45,817 nt of DNA from Candidatus Rokuibacteriota bacterium (GTDB lineage Bacteria; Methylomirabilota; Methylomirabilia; Rokubacteriales; CSP1-6). The position numbers and the translations under genes are program-made. Below, in pieces: positions 14,920 through 23,079 of this stretch. The DNA lies in NCBI GenBank assembly GCA_003220495.1, contig QHSP01000061.1, forward strand, positions 1-45,817, written 5' to 3'. Position 1 is the first letter of the stretch, and each line of letters opens with the position of its first letter. The notes below the pieces were generated by a model, which saw only the letters and a list, made by a program, of their open reading frames with translations, was not told the origin of the DNA and ran no database searches.

Positions 14920-15912
14920 GTGCCCATACGCGTCGCAGCGACCGGGGTCGGTCACTGGCACTCGCTCTACGACTCGGCCTATCTGCGTCATCTCGCCGGC
15001 ATGCCGGACATGCAGCTCGTCGCGCTTCAAGATCCGAGTGCGGAGATTGCCGCCCAGCGGGCCGCGGCGCTGGGCGGTCCATCGGTCTACACCGACTACC
15101 GGCGGATGCTCACGGAGACCCGGCCCGACTTCGTGATCGCGCTCGGCCGACACAGTAGCATGGCGGAGACCGCGCTCTATCTCCTCGATCAGGGCTATCC
15201 GTTCCTGATGGAAAAGCCGATGGGCGTCGACGCAGACGAGGTGCGTCGCATCGCCGACCGCGCTGCCGCGAAGCGCGCGTTCGTCGCAGTGCCGCTTGGC
15301 CAGCGCTACCAGCCGTTCGTCGCCCGCGCGCGCGCGCTCGCGGGCGAGGCGCGCTTCGGCCCGCTGTCGCACATCTACTTCCGCCTGAATCGCCCAACCT
15401 CGGCGCGCTACGTCGCCTGGGACGCGCCGTGGATGCTCGATCCAAAGGACGCGGGCGGCGGCTGCCTGCGTAACCTGGGCCCGCACGGCTTCGACCTGTT
15501 CCTGTTCTTGACGGGCGAGGAGGCGCAGGTGACCGGGGCCCAGATCAGCGCGCGCGCCCTCGATCGGGCGGTCGAGGACTACGCGTCCGTCCTGCTGCGC
15601 TCGACCAGTGGCGTGCTGGGCACGATCGAGGTCGGCAACACGTTTCCGCGCATCGGTACCGACGGGGAGTCGAAGATCGCCTGGCGCGACGCGCTCTTGA
15701 CCTTGAAGGACGACACGCTTCGACTGACGACGGCGGAGGGCGAAGAGACGGTATCGGGCGCTCCCGCCGAGCCGATTGCGCTGACGGCGCTGCGCGACGC
15801 GCTCGATCACTGGCGGCGAGGCGCGCCACCGCCCATCAGCGTCCACGACTGCCTGCGCGCGGTACGCCTGATCGATCAGGCGTACGCGCTGGCCGGGCCG
15901 CCGCGAGGCTGA
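14920..15912 (+). CDS. Gfo/Idh/MocA family oxidoreductase
   Basis: Predicted NAD(P)-dependent sugar or cyclitol dehydrogenase of 330 residues. The GTG at 14920 was chosen because the Rossmann strand begins directly (MPIRVAATGVGHWHSLYDSA); the longer open frame from 14698 lies antisense to the amidohydrolase gene. The EKP motif appears in FLMEKPMGVDADEV, followed by an alpha/beta C-terminal domain with DAGGGCLRNLGPHGFDLFLF, whose His is a likely catalytic residue. The close divergent arrangement with the amidohydrolase suggests a common pathway. A large hairpin follows the stop. Confidence 0.93.
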   Translation: MPIRVAATGVGHWHSLYDSAYLRHLAGMPDMQLVALQDPSAEIAAQRAAALGGPSVYTDYRRMLTETRPDFVIALGRHSSMAETALYLLDQGYPFLMEKPMGVDADEVRRIADRAAAKRAFVAVPLGQRYQPFVARARALAGEARFGPLSHIYFRLNRPTSARYVAWDAPWMLDPKDAGGGCLRNLGPHGFDLFLFLTGEEAQVTGAQISARALDRAVEDYASVLLRSTSGVLGTIEVGNTFPRIGTDGESKIAWRDALLTLKDDTLRLTTAEGEETVSGAPAEPIALTALRDALDHWRRGAPPPISVHDCLRAVRLIDQAYALAGPPRG

Positions 15913-15918
15913 ACGAGA

Positions 15919-15963
15919 TCGCGGCGTGCCGCGAGCGAGATGTCTCGCCGCGGCACGCCGCGA
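15919..15963. terminator. Long perfect hairpin between convergent genes
   Basis: TCGCGGCGTGCCGCG (15919-15933) is fully complementary to CGCGGCACGCCGCGA (15949-15963), a 15-bp stem. Inside, after one bulged A, GCGAGA (15935-15940) pairs with TCTCGC (15943-15948). The total is about 20 paired bases in a 75-bp gap between convergent genes. It is symmetric and could serve both strands. It lacks a T-run, so termination would be through structure or Rho. Confidence 0.6.
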
Positions 15964-15987
15964 GGACCACGCCGCCTGCGGGCGGGG

Positions 15988-16584
15988 TTACTTCTTGGCG
16001 AGCCCGAGCCGCTGCTCGAGCACGAGCCGAACTTCCTGCGCGGCGGCGCGCCAGAGCGGACCACCCGCAGCCGCGTACAGATCACCGACCTGCTTGCGCA
16101 TCTCGTTCATCGCCTCGTCCGCCTTCTCCTTCGGCGCGACGTCGACGGTCTTGGCGCGGATCTGCGCGGCCTTGCCCGTCGCGGCGTGAGAGCGCTCGAT
16201 CCAACGGCCGATCTCGTTCCAGTCCTTGTCGAAGAACGCTACGACCGGAATGGACTGATAGCCGTTGTTGAGATAGGTGTCACGGAGATCGGTTTCCTTG
16301 TCGCGGAAGAAGACCCGAAGCTCGCAGCCCGGGATCGCTTCGCAGATGTGCGCGAGCAGCGGCGAGTTGCGATGCACGTCACCACACCAGTTCTCGGCCA
16401 GCATCATGGCGTACTTGACCCCGTTGACGCCGCCGAAGAACTTCCGCTCGTCGTCGGTCAGCGCCGACTTCGAGTAGTACTCCTCGGTACGCGCCCTGGT
16501 GTCGCCCATCTGGGCCATGTAGTCCTTCCAGGACAGGCCTTTGGAAAAGCGCTGGGCGTCGATCGGAATCTTCAGCTGGGCCAT
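15988..16584 (-). CDS. Thioredoxin-family protein with single active-site Cys
   Basis: A 198-residue thioredoxin-fold protein. It starts at ATG 16584 with AAAGGAG upstream on the minus strand. The active-site region reads AENWCGDVHRNSP, so Cys67 is present but the expected second Cys (WCGDC in many relatives) is Val70. The cis-Pro is at about 113 (SIPVVAF). The first 50 residues and the last 60 are helical extensions. A monothiol mechanism, or reduction by Cys81/Cys87, is possible but inferred. No signal peptide is seen, so it is cytoplasmic. Confidence 0.85.
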   Translation of the reverse strand: MAQLKIPIDAQRFSKGLSWKDYMAQMGDTRARTEEYYSKSALTDDERKFFGGVNGVKYAMMLAENWCGDVHRNSPLLAHICEAIPGCELRVFFRDKETDLRDTYLNNGYQSIPVVAFFDKDWNEIGRWIERSHAATGKAAQIRAKTVDVAPKEKADEAMNEMRKQVGDLYAAAGGPLWRAAAQEVRLVLEQRLGLAKK

Positions 16585-16888
16585 CGAGTCTCTCCTTTGT
16601 TGATGTTCGACTACGGTGTAGGTGTTCGACTACGGGCCTTTGTTATACACCAAAGCCGAAGGCCGCGACAGCGATGCCCCGGCCGCCGATGTCCAGACGT
16701 CTAGACCGACAGTCTGTGGCACCCCAAAGACGGAAACGGCAACGCGGACGCTGAAACCCGCCCGGCGCTGCCTCGTAACCGCCCGATTTCTCTAAGGGCC
16801 GCCGTGGCACACCCGTTGCTCGATCCCCTGGTGGCGTATTGCGCGCGGTGTCCCGGCGCGCGGAACCCCGGAAGGGGGAGGGCCGGTC
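16585..16888. other. 304-bp intergenic region with promoter-like elements
   Basis: Separates the minus-strand thioredoxin-like gene from the plus-strand Lys-Pro-rich protein. It contains a 13-bp direct repeat (16605-16617 and 16624-16636), the inverted CTTTG/CAAAG pair flanking TTATACAC around 16640-16656, and AGACGTCT (palindrome) near 16695-16702. On the minus strand, TATAAC near the CTTTG pair could be a -10 box for the thioredoxin-like gene. No gene is supported. Confidence 0.45.
16605..16636. repeat. 13-bp direct repeat upstream of thioredoxin-like gene
   Basis: TGTTCGACTACGG occurs at 16605-16617 and again at 16624-16636, 19 bp apart. The copies lie 21-52 bp upstream of the ATG, inside the likely 5' leader or promoter. 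They could bind a regulator in tandem. Confidence 0.5.
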
Positions 16889-18232
16889 ATGAAGACCGCG
16901 GTCGGACTGATTACGGCGACGATTATTACGGCGATAGTGGCCCCCGGTGCCTCCGCCGAGTGGCGTCTGTACGTGAATCGCGACAACAAGGCCTGGTCGC
17001 TGGAGCGGGCCTACGTATCCAATGGCGAGTGCGATCGCGCCGCGCGGGCGCTGTACCGGTCCGGGCAGGCGCTCGGTGTCGGCTGCGCCGAGTATCCAGC
17101 GCCCAGCCTGGCGCAAGCTCCGACTCCCCGGTCTGCCGAATACTCGCGCTCGACCTCGTCGATCGAGCGACAAGTCGCGAGAGTAGATGAGGCGCGGCGT
17201 ACGAGCCCGCCGCGGGCGCCGCGAATCACAGAATATCCCGCTCGGTCCGCGCCACGCTCGGCCCCGATGGCCGAGTCTCACCCCGCAGCGGTCATCTTTC
17301 CGCCGAGCGGTGGCATCGAGATCCGACGGGAGGAGTCGCCGCGCGCCGCGGTCGTCGCGCAGGCGTCGGCGCAGCCGCGCCGTCAGGCCGTGCCCGCGAC
17401 CGCGCAGCCCAATCCGGTCGCTCAGTCCACGAGCGACGACGACAAGAATTCAGCGGCGGTGACGCTCGCCAAGGCGGCGACCGAAGCTTCGGCTGCTTCC
17501 GCGCGCGAGGCGGAAGCTGACGCGGCCAAGCGCGAGGCGGTGGGCGTGGCCGACAAAGCGGCGCGGCGCACGACGCTCGCGGTCTTCGGCGGCGTGGCGC
17601 TCGTGATGCTCGCGATCATCACGGGCGTTGCCTATAGCGTGTATCGAGTCGCCCGCACGAGTCCGCTTCGCGGGCTGGCCGCTTGCTTGATCGAGGTCGG
17701 TGTGCTCACGGCCGCGCTCGCGTACCCCGTCGTCGAGATGTGGACGCGGCTCAGGACGTCCGAATCGATCGTGATCTCGTGGATCCCGGGCTTGCTCGCC
17801 GGCATCGTGATCGCGGGCGTAGGCGTCATCGTGCTCGCTCTGAATCTCACGCGGAAGCCCGCGCGCCCGCGCAAGCCTCAAGCTCCGGTGGAGCTGATCA
17901 AGCCCGGCGAGTACATCAAGACCGGAGAGCCGAGCAAGCCGGTCGAGCCCGTCAAACCTCTGCAGCCGATGAGACCGCTCGAGCCCATCGCGCCGCTCGA
18001 AGCGCCCATGCCGCCTGACAAGCCCAAGTGGGTCGCGGCCAGGCCGGTTGAAGCGGCCAAGCCGCTCGAGCCCGCTAAACCCGTCGCAGTAGCGAAGCCG
18101 GCCGAACCCGTCAAGCCGGTCGAGCCGGCGAAGCCACTCCAGCTCGTCACACCGCTCGACGGGGCCAAGCAGGTCGAACCCGCAAAGCCCGCCGAGCCTG
18201 TGAAGCCTGCCGACGCGCCCGCGCGATCCTGA
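16889..18232 (+). CDS. Membrane protein with Lys-Pro/Glu-Pro-rich C-terminal tail
   Basis: A 447-residue protein of no recognised family. The ATG 16889 follows AAGGGGGAGGG. Residues 1-23 form a signal peptide ending GASA before EWRLYVNRDNKAW. A low-complexity, Ala/Pro/Ser-rich region follows to about 215, including an Ala-rich helix (AATEASAASAREAEADAAK). Three hydrophobic segments lie near 225-250, 256-280 and 290-315. The last 130 residues are degenerate repeats of the type KPVEPVKPLQP, similar in character to the periplasm-spanning part of TonB. It may be an envelope-spanning protein; function unknown. DNA with the same repeat character continues beyond the stop. Confidence 0.7.
   Translation: MKTAVGLITATIITAIVAPGASAEWRLYVNRDNKAWSLERAYVSNGECDRAARALYRSGQALGVGCAEYPAPSLAQAPTPRSAEYSRSTSSIERQVARVDEARRTSPPRAPRITEYPARSAPRSAPMAESHPAAVIFPPSGGIEIRREESPRAAVVAQASAQPRRQAVPATAQPNPVAQSTSDDDKNSAAVTLAKAATEASAASAREAEADAAKREAVGVADKAARRTTLAVFGGVALVMLAIITGVAYSVYRVARTSPLRGLAACLIEVGVLTAALAYPVVEMWTRLRTSESIVISWIPGLLAGIVIAGVGVIVLALNLTRKPARPRKPQAPVELIKPGEYIKTGEPSKPVEPVKPLQPMRPLEPIAPLEAPMPPDKPKWVAARPVEAAKPLEPAKPVAVAKPAEPVKPVEPAKPLQLVTPLDGAKQVEPAKPAEPVKPADAPARS
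17930..18229 (+). repeat. Degenerate KP/EP-encoding repeat tract
   Basis: Repeating codons give units such as EPSKPVEPVKP, AAKPLEPAKPVA, and EPVKPVEPAKP. Unit length varies between about 6 and 12 residues. Such tracts are prone to slippage and length change. Confidence 0.65.
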
Positions 18233-18459
18233 CCCGAGACCATCGCTGGCGTGGTCCCGCTGCTGGCTGTCGGATGCGTGCTGCCGGGTTCGGCGACCGA
18301 CACATTCCCGCCGTCTGTCGACGCTCAGACGCAGCTCACGATCAGGCTCAACCGCGGCGCGGTCGGCCCCGTCGGGGGCGAGATCACCTCTGGTCCTCGC
18401 TCAGCCAGTCGAGCAACTCAAACCGGCCGAGCCCGCCAGAGCCGGTAGAGCCCGTACCT
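18233..18459 (+). other. Intergenic stretch with repeat remnant
   Basis: No firm gene. A 65-residue frame from 18251 (VPLLAVGCVLPGSATDT) looks faintly like a lipoprotein start but loses coding character after about 45 residues. From 18402 a third frame reads QPVEQLKPAEPARAG, resembling the repeat tail of the upstream gene, so the tract once extended or was copied here. Confidence 0.4.
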
Positions 18460-20142
18460 CTAGAAGGCCAATCTCACACGCGCGGAGACCAGGTAGGCGT
18501 CGTTCGCGTCCCGCCGCGTGTGCACGCCGTTGAGGACCTCGGCCGTGTTGAGCGCGGAACCGGCGAAGAGATACCCACCCTGCAGATCGAAGGCGGTGTT
18601 CGGGGCGAACCGCCACGTTATCCCGAGGTCCAGCTCCGTGCCGAGGTATCGGGAATCGCCCTTCACCCAGCTCTGATCGTCCACGGTCGCGCGGTTCGTG
18701 TAGGTTTGCTGGGGAGCGAGGACGACCGTCGTGTCCGTGTCGACCTTCTCCGCCGTCCAGGTCGGGCTCCCGATCCCGTACAACGCCAGCGCCGGCGTGA
18801 GGCTATACGTCGCCCTGAAGCCGAGCGAGGCCCGACCGTAGCGGTCGTACCCGACGTTGGTCGCCATGCTCTGGCTGGGACCGCCGCCACCGTTGAAATA
18901 GTCGACACCGGTGCCGACGAGAATCGCCCCCCAGCCGGTGTTGTAGCTGCCATCCTCGTCGAGCGGCTCGTAGTAGCGCTTGCTCAGGGAAAGGTTGTCG
19001 CGGGCCTTGTTGCCGGTGCTGTAGATGGCGCGGGCCTCGAGGAGCAGCGGTCCGAGCTGGTAGCTGGCGATCACGTCGGCGAGCCAGGCCGACGCATCAC
19101 CCCGGGCCCTCCCCACCGTTCCGTTGGTTCTCTGGGCCTGCGTGTCGTAGGCGCCCCACTGATACGCGATCGTCGGGTCCAGGCCGAACGAACCCACGCG
19201 CCACCGCGCGTCGAAACCGACCGTGTAGCGCTCCTCGTGCATTGACGGGTCGCCGGGGGCAGTGGTCCCGAAGGTGGCGGCGGCGCCGGCGAGCGGGATC
19301 CCGGCGTACGCGGACGCGCCGTTCATCGAGCCGCCTACCGTACGACGGTTGGTTGCGTTCCGGCGCGAGGCGTTCGTTGTCACGCCATCGGCGTGGAACC
19401 ACGAGAACATCGGCTTCAGGTCTAGCCCCTTGAACGGCGTGAACTCGGGGCTTTCGATGATGGCGAAGTCCTTACCGCGGTCCGTTCGTGTCTGTGCGTT
19501 GATGTACCTGTTACCGCCGGCCAGCGTGTCCTCGACGTCCACCCACGCAAGGTGGTTCTTGATGTTCGGAGCGAACGTCGTGTAGAGGTCCAGGCCCGCG
19601 AAGTCACCATTGGCGTAGTAGACCTTGTAGTTCGCGATGGTCGCGAACGGCTGGCCACCGGCGCGGGCCACGGTCTGAACCGGGATGAACGGCAGCAGGC
19701 TGTCCTTGCCGGTCAGATCGAACTCCGTGTAGATCCACTTGATCTCGAACAGGCCCGCCACGTCGGTGTTGATATCAAGGCCGCCTCCGGTGGCGAAATG
19801 GCAGCCTCCGACGAAGCCGCAGTTTTGACCGGAATTGTTGCCGGGAAAGCCCCCGTCATTCGAGCCGGTCTGGCCGTAGGTCAGGTCGAGCTCGATCCCG
19901 AGCACGGCCTTCGTGCGGCCGACCGCGAACTCGAAGTCGGGGCGGAAGCGAGTCCGGGCGTACCATTCATGATCGCCGTCGCGCGCGTAGTTGCCGTCGT
20001 AGAAGTTCCGGCCCGCCGAGGTGACCTGATCGAAGAGTCCGCTGATCGTCACTTTCGGCGCGGGCACCTGCGCGCGCGAAGGCGGCGCCAGTGCGAGAAG
20101 GGTCAGGAAGGCGAAGAGTGCGAGGACAAGTCGTTTCCTCAT
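18460..20142 (-). CDS. Outer-membrane beta-barrel protein
   Basis: A 560-residue exported protein. The ATG 20142 was chosen because it follows GGGAGG and begins a signal peptide (MRKRLVLALFAFLTLLALA) ending near SRAQ; the longer frame to 20319 is upstream sequence. The mature part alternates aromatic and polar residues throughout, as in porin-like barrels, for example WYARTRFRPDFEFAVGRTK and YGRASLGFRATYSLTPALAL. It ends VSARVRLAF with the C-terminal Phe recognised by the BAM complex. One Cys pair lies in NSGQNCGFVGGCHFATG. It probably forms a general or substrate-selective pore. It is divergent from an MFS transporter across an AT-rich control region. Confidence 0.85.
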   Translation of the reverse strand: MRKRLVLALFAFLTLLALAPPSRAQVPAPKVTISGLFDQVTSAGRNFYDGNYARDGDHEWYARTRFRPDFEFAVGRTKAVLGIELDLTYGQTGSNDGGFPGNNSGQNCGFVGGCHFATGGGLDINTDVAGLFEIKWIYTEFDLTGKDSLLPFIPVQTVARAGGQPFATIANYKVYYANGDFAGLDLYTTFAPNIKNHLAWVDVEDTLAGGNRYINAQTRTDRGKDFAIIESPEFTPFKGLDLKPMFSWFHADGVTTNASRRNATNRRTVGGSMNGASAYAGIPLAGAAATFGTTAPGDPSMHEERYTVGFDARWRVGSFGLDPTIAYQWGAYDTQAQRTNGTVGRARGDASAWLADVIASYQLGPLLLEARAIYSTGNKARDNLSLSKRYYEPLDEDGSYNTGWGAILVGTGVDYFNGGGGPSQSMATNVGYDRYGRASLGFRATYSLTPALALYGIGSPTWTAEKVDTDTTVVLAPQQTYTNRATVDDQSWVKGDSRYLGTELDLGITWRFAPNTAFDLQGGYLFAGSALNTAEVLNGVHTRRDANDAYLVSARVRLAF

Positions 20143-20403
20143 CACGGACCTCCCTCGACAGACGCGCAGACGGGCCAGTCGGCCATTTGAATGGTGAGTG
20201 GGCGTGGAAAGACTGTCCGGGGCCATCGAGCCAGGGGCATTCCTGTCTCCCTGAGGGCCGGACGATCGGAACGGGCGGCGCCGGCGAGAGTCGTTTTTCT
20301 CGCCACGGCGCGGCGTCAACAGAGCGGCTTATAGCAGGCTCAAGGAAAATTACAACTTAAGTTAATTTAAGGTTGGCGAGAACGGTGTGATAGAAGTTTC
20401 CGC
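20143..20403. promoter_or_regulatory. Divergent control region with AT-rich island
   Basis: This 261-bp gap separates the outer-membrane barrel gene (minus) and the MFS gene (plus). Bases 20345-20372 are strikingly AT-rich and include the perfect palindrome AACTTAAGTT (20354-20363) followed by AATTTAA. These are natural -10 or operator elements in this GC-rich DNA. The remainder is GC-rich without a gene. A shared regulator for pore and transporter is inference. Confidence 0.5.
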
Positions 20404-21600
20404 GTGCGCCCGGTCCCGCGTCGCTGGCTGATCGTCGCCGCGCTCTTCACGGTCACCTACGGAGTCTCGACTCCGCTCGCAGCGTACGGCGTGTTCCTGC
20501 CGGTTTTCGCCGAGACCTTCGCCTGGAGCCGCGGGGCGATCTCGACCGCGCTATCCCTGAACTTGCTGCTCGGCGGCGTCGCCGGGTTCGGCATCGGCGC
20601 GCTCGCCGATCGTCATGGTCCCCGCGTGATGCTCGTCGTCACGGTGATCCTCGCGGGCTCCGCCTTCGCGCTCGTCTCGAGCGTCAGCACCTTGTGGCAG
20701 CTCTATCTGCTCGTCGGCGTGCTGGGCGGGATCGGCATGTCGAGCTTCTACTTGCTCTCCGCGACGACCGTCACGCGCTGGTTCGACGAGTATCGCGGCC
20801 TGGCCCTGGCGCTCGTTCTCGTAGGCTTCAACCTCGGCTACATCACGGCCGGCCCCCTGTCGGCGTGGCTCATCGCGAAAGTCGGCTGGCGTGCCGCCTA
20901 CGCGCTACTCGGGAGCACGTGCGGGCTCGTCACGATGCTCGCGGCCTTGACGGTCCGCTTGCCGCGCACTCGCGAGATCCCCGAGCCGCGCGCACCGGGT
21001 CCGCGCGTGCCGGCTACGACCGGCCTGACGCTGGCCCAGGCGCTGGGCGATATGCGGCAATGGGTCCTGAACGTGTCCTGGCTCCTGCTCGGCGCCCTCT
21101 CGCTGATGGTCTCGGTTCACATCGTGCCCTTCGCCCACGACCAGGGGATCAGCCTCGCCGGCGCATCGCTGGCACTCACCGCGTACGGAATCGGTGCGGT
21201 ATCCGGGCGGGTCGTGTCAGGCATCGTGTCCGATCGGATCGGCACCTTCACGACGATCCGCCTGGGCTATGCGCTGCAGCTGGTCGCGCTCCTGGCTCTC
21301 CTCGGTCTCTCGTCGCGCGAGGCCCTTTTGGGATCGCTCGTCGCGCTCGGGGTCGGCTTCGCGGCCGCCGACACGATGCTCGCCAAGGCGGTACCCGACG
21401 TGTTCGGGACGCGGGCGCTCGGCGCGATCCTGGGCGTGCTCAATCTCGGCTGGCGATGTGGGGCGGCGCTGGGTCCGGCCGCCGCGGGGTTCTTGTATGA
21501 CCTGACCGGATCGTACACGATCCCGTTCGGCGCCGCGCCGTTCGCGGTACTGGCCAGCTGGGGGCTGTTCGCGCTAGGCTCAGCGCGCCGGCACACCTGA
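20404..21600 (+). CDS. MFS transporter (monocarboxylate/oxalate-type)
   Basis: A 398-residue, twelve-segment major facilitator, starting at GTG 20404. The loop 2-3 motif appears as GALADRHGPRVML. The mid-protein GLALALVLVGFNLGYITAGP and the second-half SGIVSDRIGTFTTIRLGYAL match the OxlT/monocarboxylate branch. A cytoplasmic loop rich in Pro/Arg separates the halves. It probably carries an organic acid across the inner membrane by proton symport or exchange. The divergent outer-membrane barrel gene suggests both envelope steps of uptake are encoded here. Confidence 0.92.
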   Translation: MRPVPRRWLIVAALFTVTYGVSTPLAAYGVFLPVFAETFAWSRGAISTALSLNLLLGGVAGFGIGALADRHGPRVMLVVTVILAGSAFALVSSVSTLWQLYLLVGVLGGIGMSSFYLLSATTVTRWFDEYRGLALALVLVGFNLGYITAGPLSAWLIAKVGWRAAYALLGSTCGLVTMLAALTVRLPRTREIPEPRAPGPRVPATTGLTLAQALGDMRQWVLNVSWLLLGALSLMVSVHIVPFAHDQGISLAGASLALTAYGIGAVSGRVVSGIVSDRIGTFTTIRLGYALQLVALLALLGLSSREALLGSLVALGVGFAAADTMLAKAVPDVFGTRALGAILGVLNLGWRCGAALGPAAAGFLYDLTGSYTIPFGAAPFAVLASWGLFALGSARRHT

Positions 21601-21642
21601 GCGCCGGCACTACGCTCGGAGCGTCAGACAAGGAGAGCCGTG

Positions 21643-22638
21643 ATGGATTGCTGTGCTCACGAAGGACCCGGCGGCGGAGACGCGCGGTTCGACATCCACA
21701 AGGTCGCCGACGGCGTGTACGCGGCGGTGGCGTCTGCGGCGTACAAGGTGAACTGCAACACCGCCATCATCGAGAGCTCCGACGGCGTCATGGTCGTCGA
21801 CACGCACTCGAAGCCGTCGGCGGCCCGGGTGATCGTGGAGAAACTGCGTGAGATCACGAACAAGCCCGTCCGCTACGTGGTCAACACGCACTTCCACTGG
21901 GACCACTGGCACGGCAACGAGGTCTACCCGGCGGCGTATCCCGACGCCGAGATCGTCAGCAACAACATCACGCGCGAGGCCATGGTGAAGAAGGGGCTCA
22001 AGCGCATTCAGGATCACATGCGCCAGGTTCCGACCGAGATCGCCAAGCTCAAGGCCGACATCCAGGCCGCGAGCCCCGCCCAGCGCGCCAAGCTCGAGGC
22101 CGATCTCAAGCTCGCCGAGTCCTACCTCGCCGAGGTGCGCGCGCTCAAGCCGGCGCTGCCGACGATCGCCTTCGAGCAGACGATGAAGCTCTACCGGCGC
22201 GACCGCGAGATTCACCTGCTGCATCTCGGCCGCGCTCACACCGAGGGTGACGTGTTCGTCTATCTCCCGAAGGAGAAGGTCGTGATCACCGGTGACGCGA
22301 TGATCGGCTGGACGCCCTACATGGGCGACGGCTATCCAGAAGATTGGGCCGGGACGCTCGATCGACTCGCGCAGCTCGACTTCACCCACGTCATCATGGG
22401 GCACGGCGACGTGACGGGGCGAGAGTGGCTCAACACGTTCCGGAGCTACGTCCACGACATGGTCGAGGCCGTGCGCCAGGAGGCCGCCACCGGCGCGACG
22501 CTCGACGAGGTCAAGCAGCGGGTCACCGAGAAGCTGGCGCCGCGCTACGAGAAGCCGTTCTCCACGTACGGCGAGTATCGACCGTGGCGCGCCGGCCTGG
22601 CGGCCAACATCGAGCGTACGTTCGGGATGGTGAGCTAG
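21643..22638 (+). CDS. Metallo-beta-lactamase-fold hydrolase
   Basis: A 331-residue MBL-fold enzyme. ATG 21643 is preferred, with AAGGAG upstream; the GTG at 21640 is one codon earlier. The complete metal motif THFHWDHWHGN (His83, His85, Asp87, His88) is present, followed by LGRAHTEGDVFVYLP, the bridging Asp in VITGDAMIG, and GHGDVTGRE. Between residues 118 and 155 a charged helical insert (PTEIAKLKADIQAASPAQRA) is unusual. The N-terminus has Cys-Cys (MDCCAHEG), possibly a metal site. Substrate unknown; relatives hydrolyse lactones, thioesters or alkyl sulfates. Confidence 0.92.
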   Translation: MDCCAHEGPGGGDARFDIHKVADGVYAAVASAAYKVNCNTAIIESSDGVMVVDTHSKPSAARVIVEKLREITNKPVRYVVNTHFHWDHWHGNEVYPAAYPDAEIVSNNITREAMVKKGLKRIQDHMRQVPTEIAKLKADIQAASPAQRAKLEADLKLAESYLAEVRALKPALPTIAFEQTMKLYRRDREIHLLHLGRAHTEGDVFVYLPKEKVVITGDAMIGWTPYMGDGYPEDWAGTLDRLAQLDFTHVIMGHGDVTGREWLNTFRSYVHDMVEAVRQEAATGATLDEVKQRVTEKLAPRYEKPFSTYGEYRPWRAGLAANIERTFGMVS

Positions 22639-22642
22639 CGGC

Positions 22643-23071
22643 TCAGCCCAGGCGCTTGCGGAGGAAGATCCGGACGTCGGCGCCGGGCCACCCGGGCAGC
22701 TCGCCGATCACGTCGTAGCCATGGCGCCGGTAGAAGTCCGGCGCCTGATACTTGTGCGTGTCGAGGTGCATCTGGTGGCAGCCGCGGCGCGCCGCTTCGG
22801 CTTCGGCCGCGGCCAGCAAGCGCGAGCCAAGACGGCGCCCGCGAAGCTTCTCGTGGACCCAGATCGCCTGCACGAACCCGGTCCCGCCCCACGTCCATCC
22901 GTGCAGGCCGGCGACGATCGTGCCGTCGCCCTCACGCACGAAGATCGCGAGCGAGCGCCCGTCGTCGACGCCGCTCGCGGCCGCATTGAATTCGTAGAGT
23001 CGCTCGTCGAGGAGCGCCACGTCCTCGCGGCGCGGATCGTCCTCGATCCAGAACTCCTCGGGCGGCCCCAT
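22643..23071 (-). CDS. GNAT-family N-acetyltransferase
   Basis: A 142-residue GCN5-related acetyltransferase using acetyl-CoA. The strand-helix core shows AIWVHEKLRGRRLGSRLLAA, the CoA pyrophosphate loop, then HLDTHKYQAPDFYRRHGYDV in the acceptor part. The length is normal for one domain. It lies 8 bp downstream of the aldehyde:ferredoxin oxidoreductase gene on the minus strand and is likely the last gene of that operon. The acceptor cannot be inferred. Confidence 0.92.
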   Translation of the reverse strand: MGPPEEFWIEDDPRREDVALLDERLYEFNAAASGVDDGRSLAIFVREGDGTIVAGLHGWTWGGTGFVQAIWVHEKLRGRRLGSRLLAAAEAEAARRGCHQMHLDTHKYQAPDFYRRHGYDVIGELPGWPGADVRIFLRKRLG

Positions 23072-23079
23072 CGACTCCG

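Noticed and set aside
17930-18229. CRISPR-like or satellite repeat
   Set aside because: The units are coding, degenerate and of variable length; no spacers or palindromic repeats.
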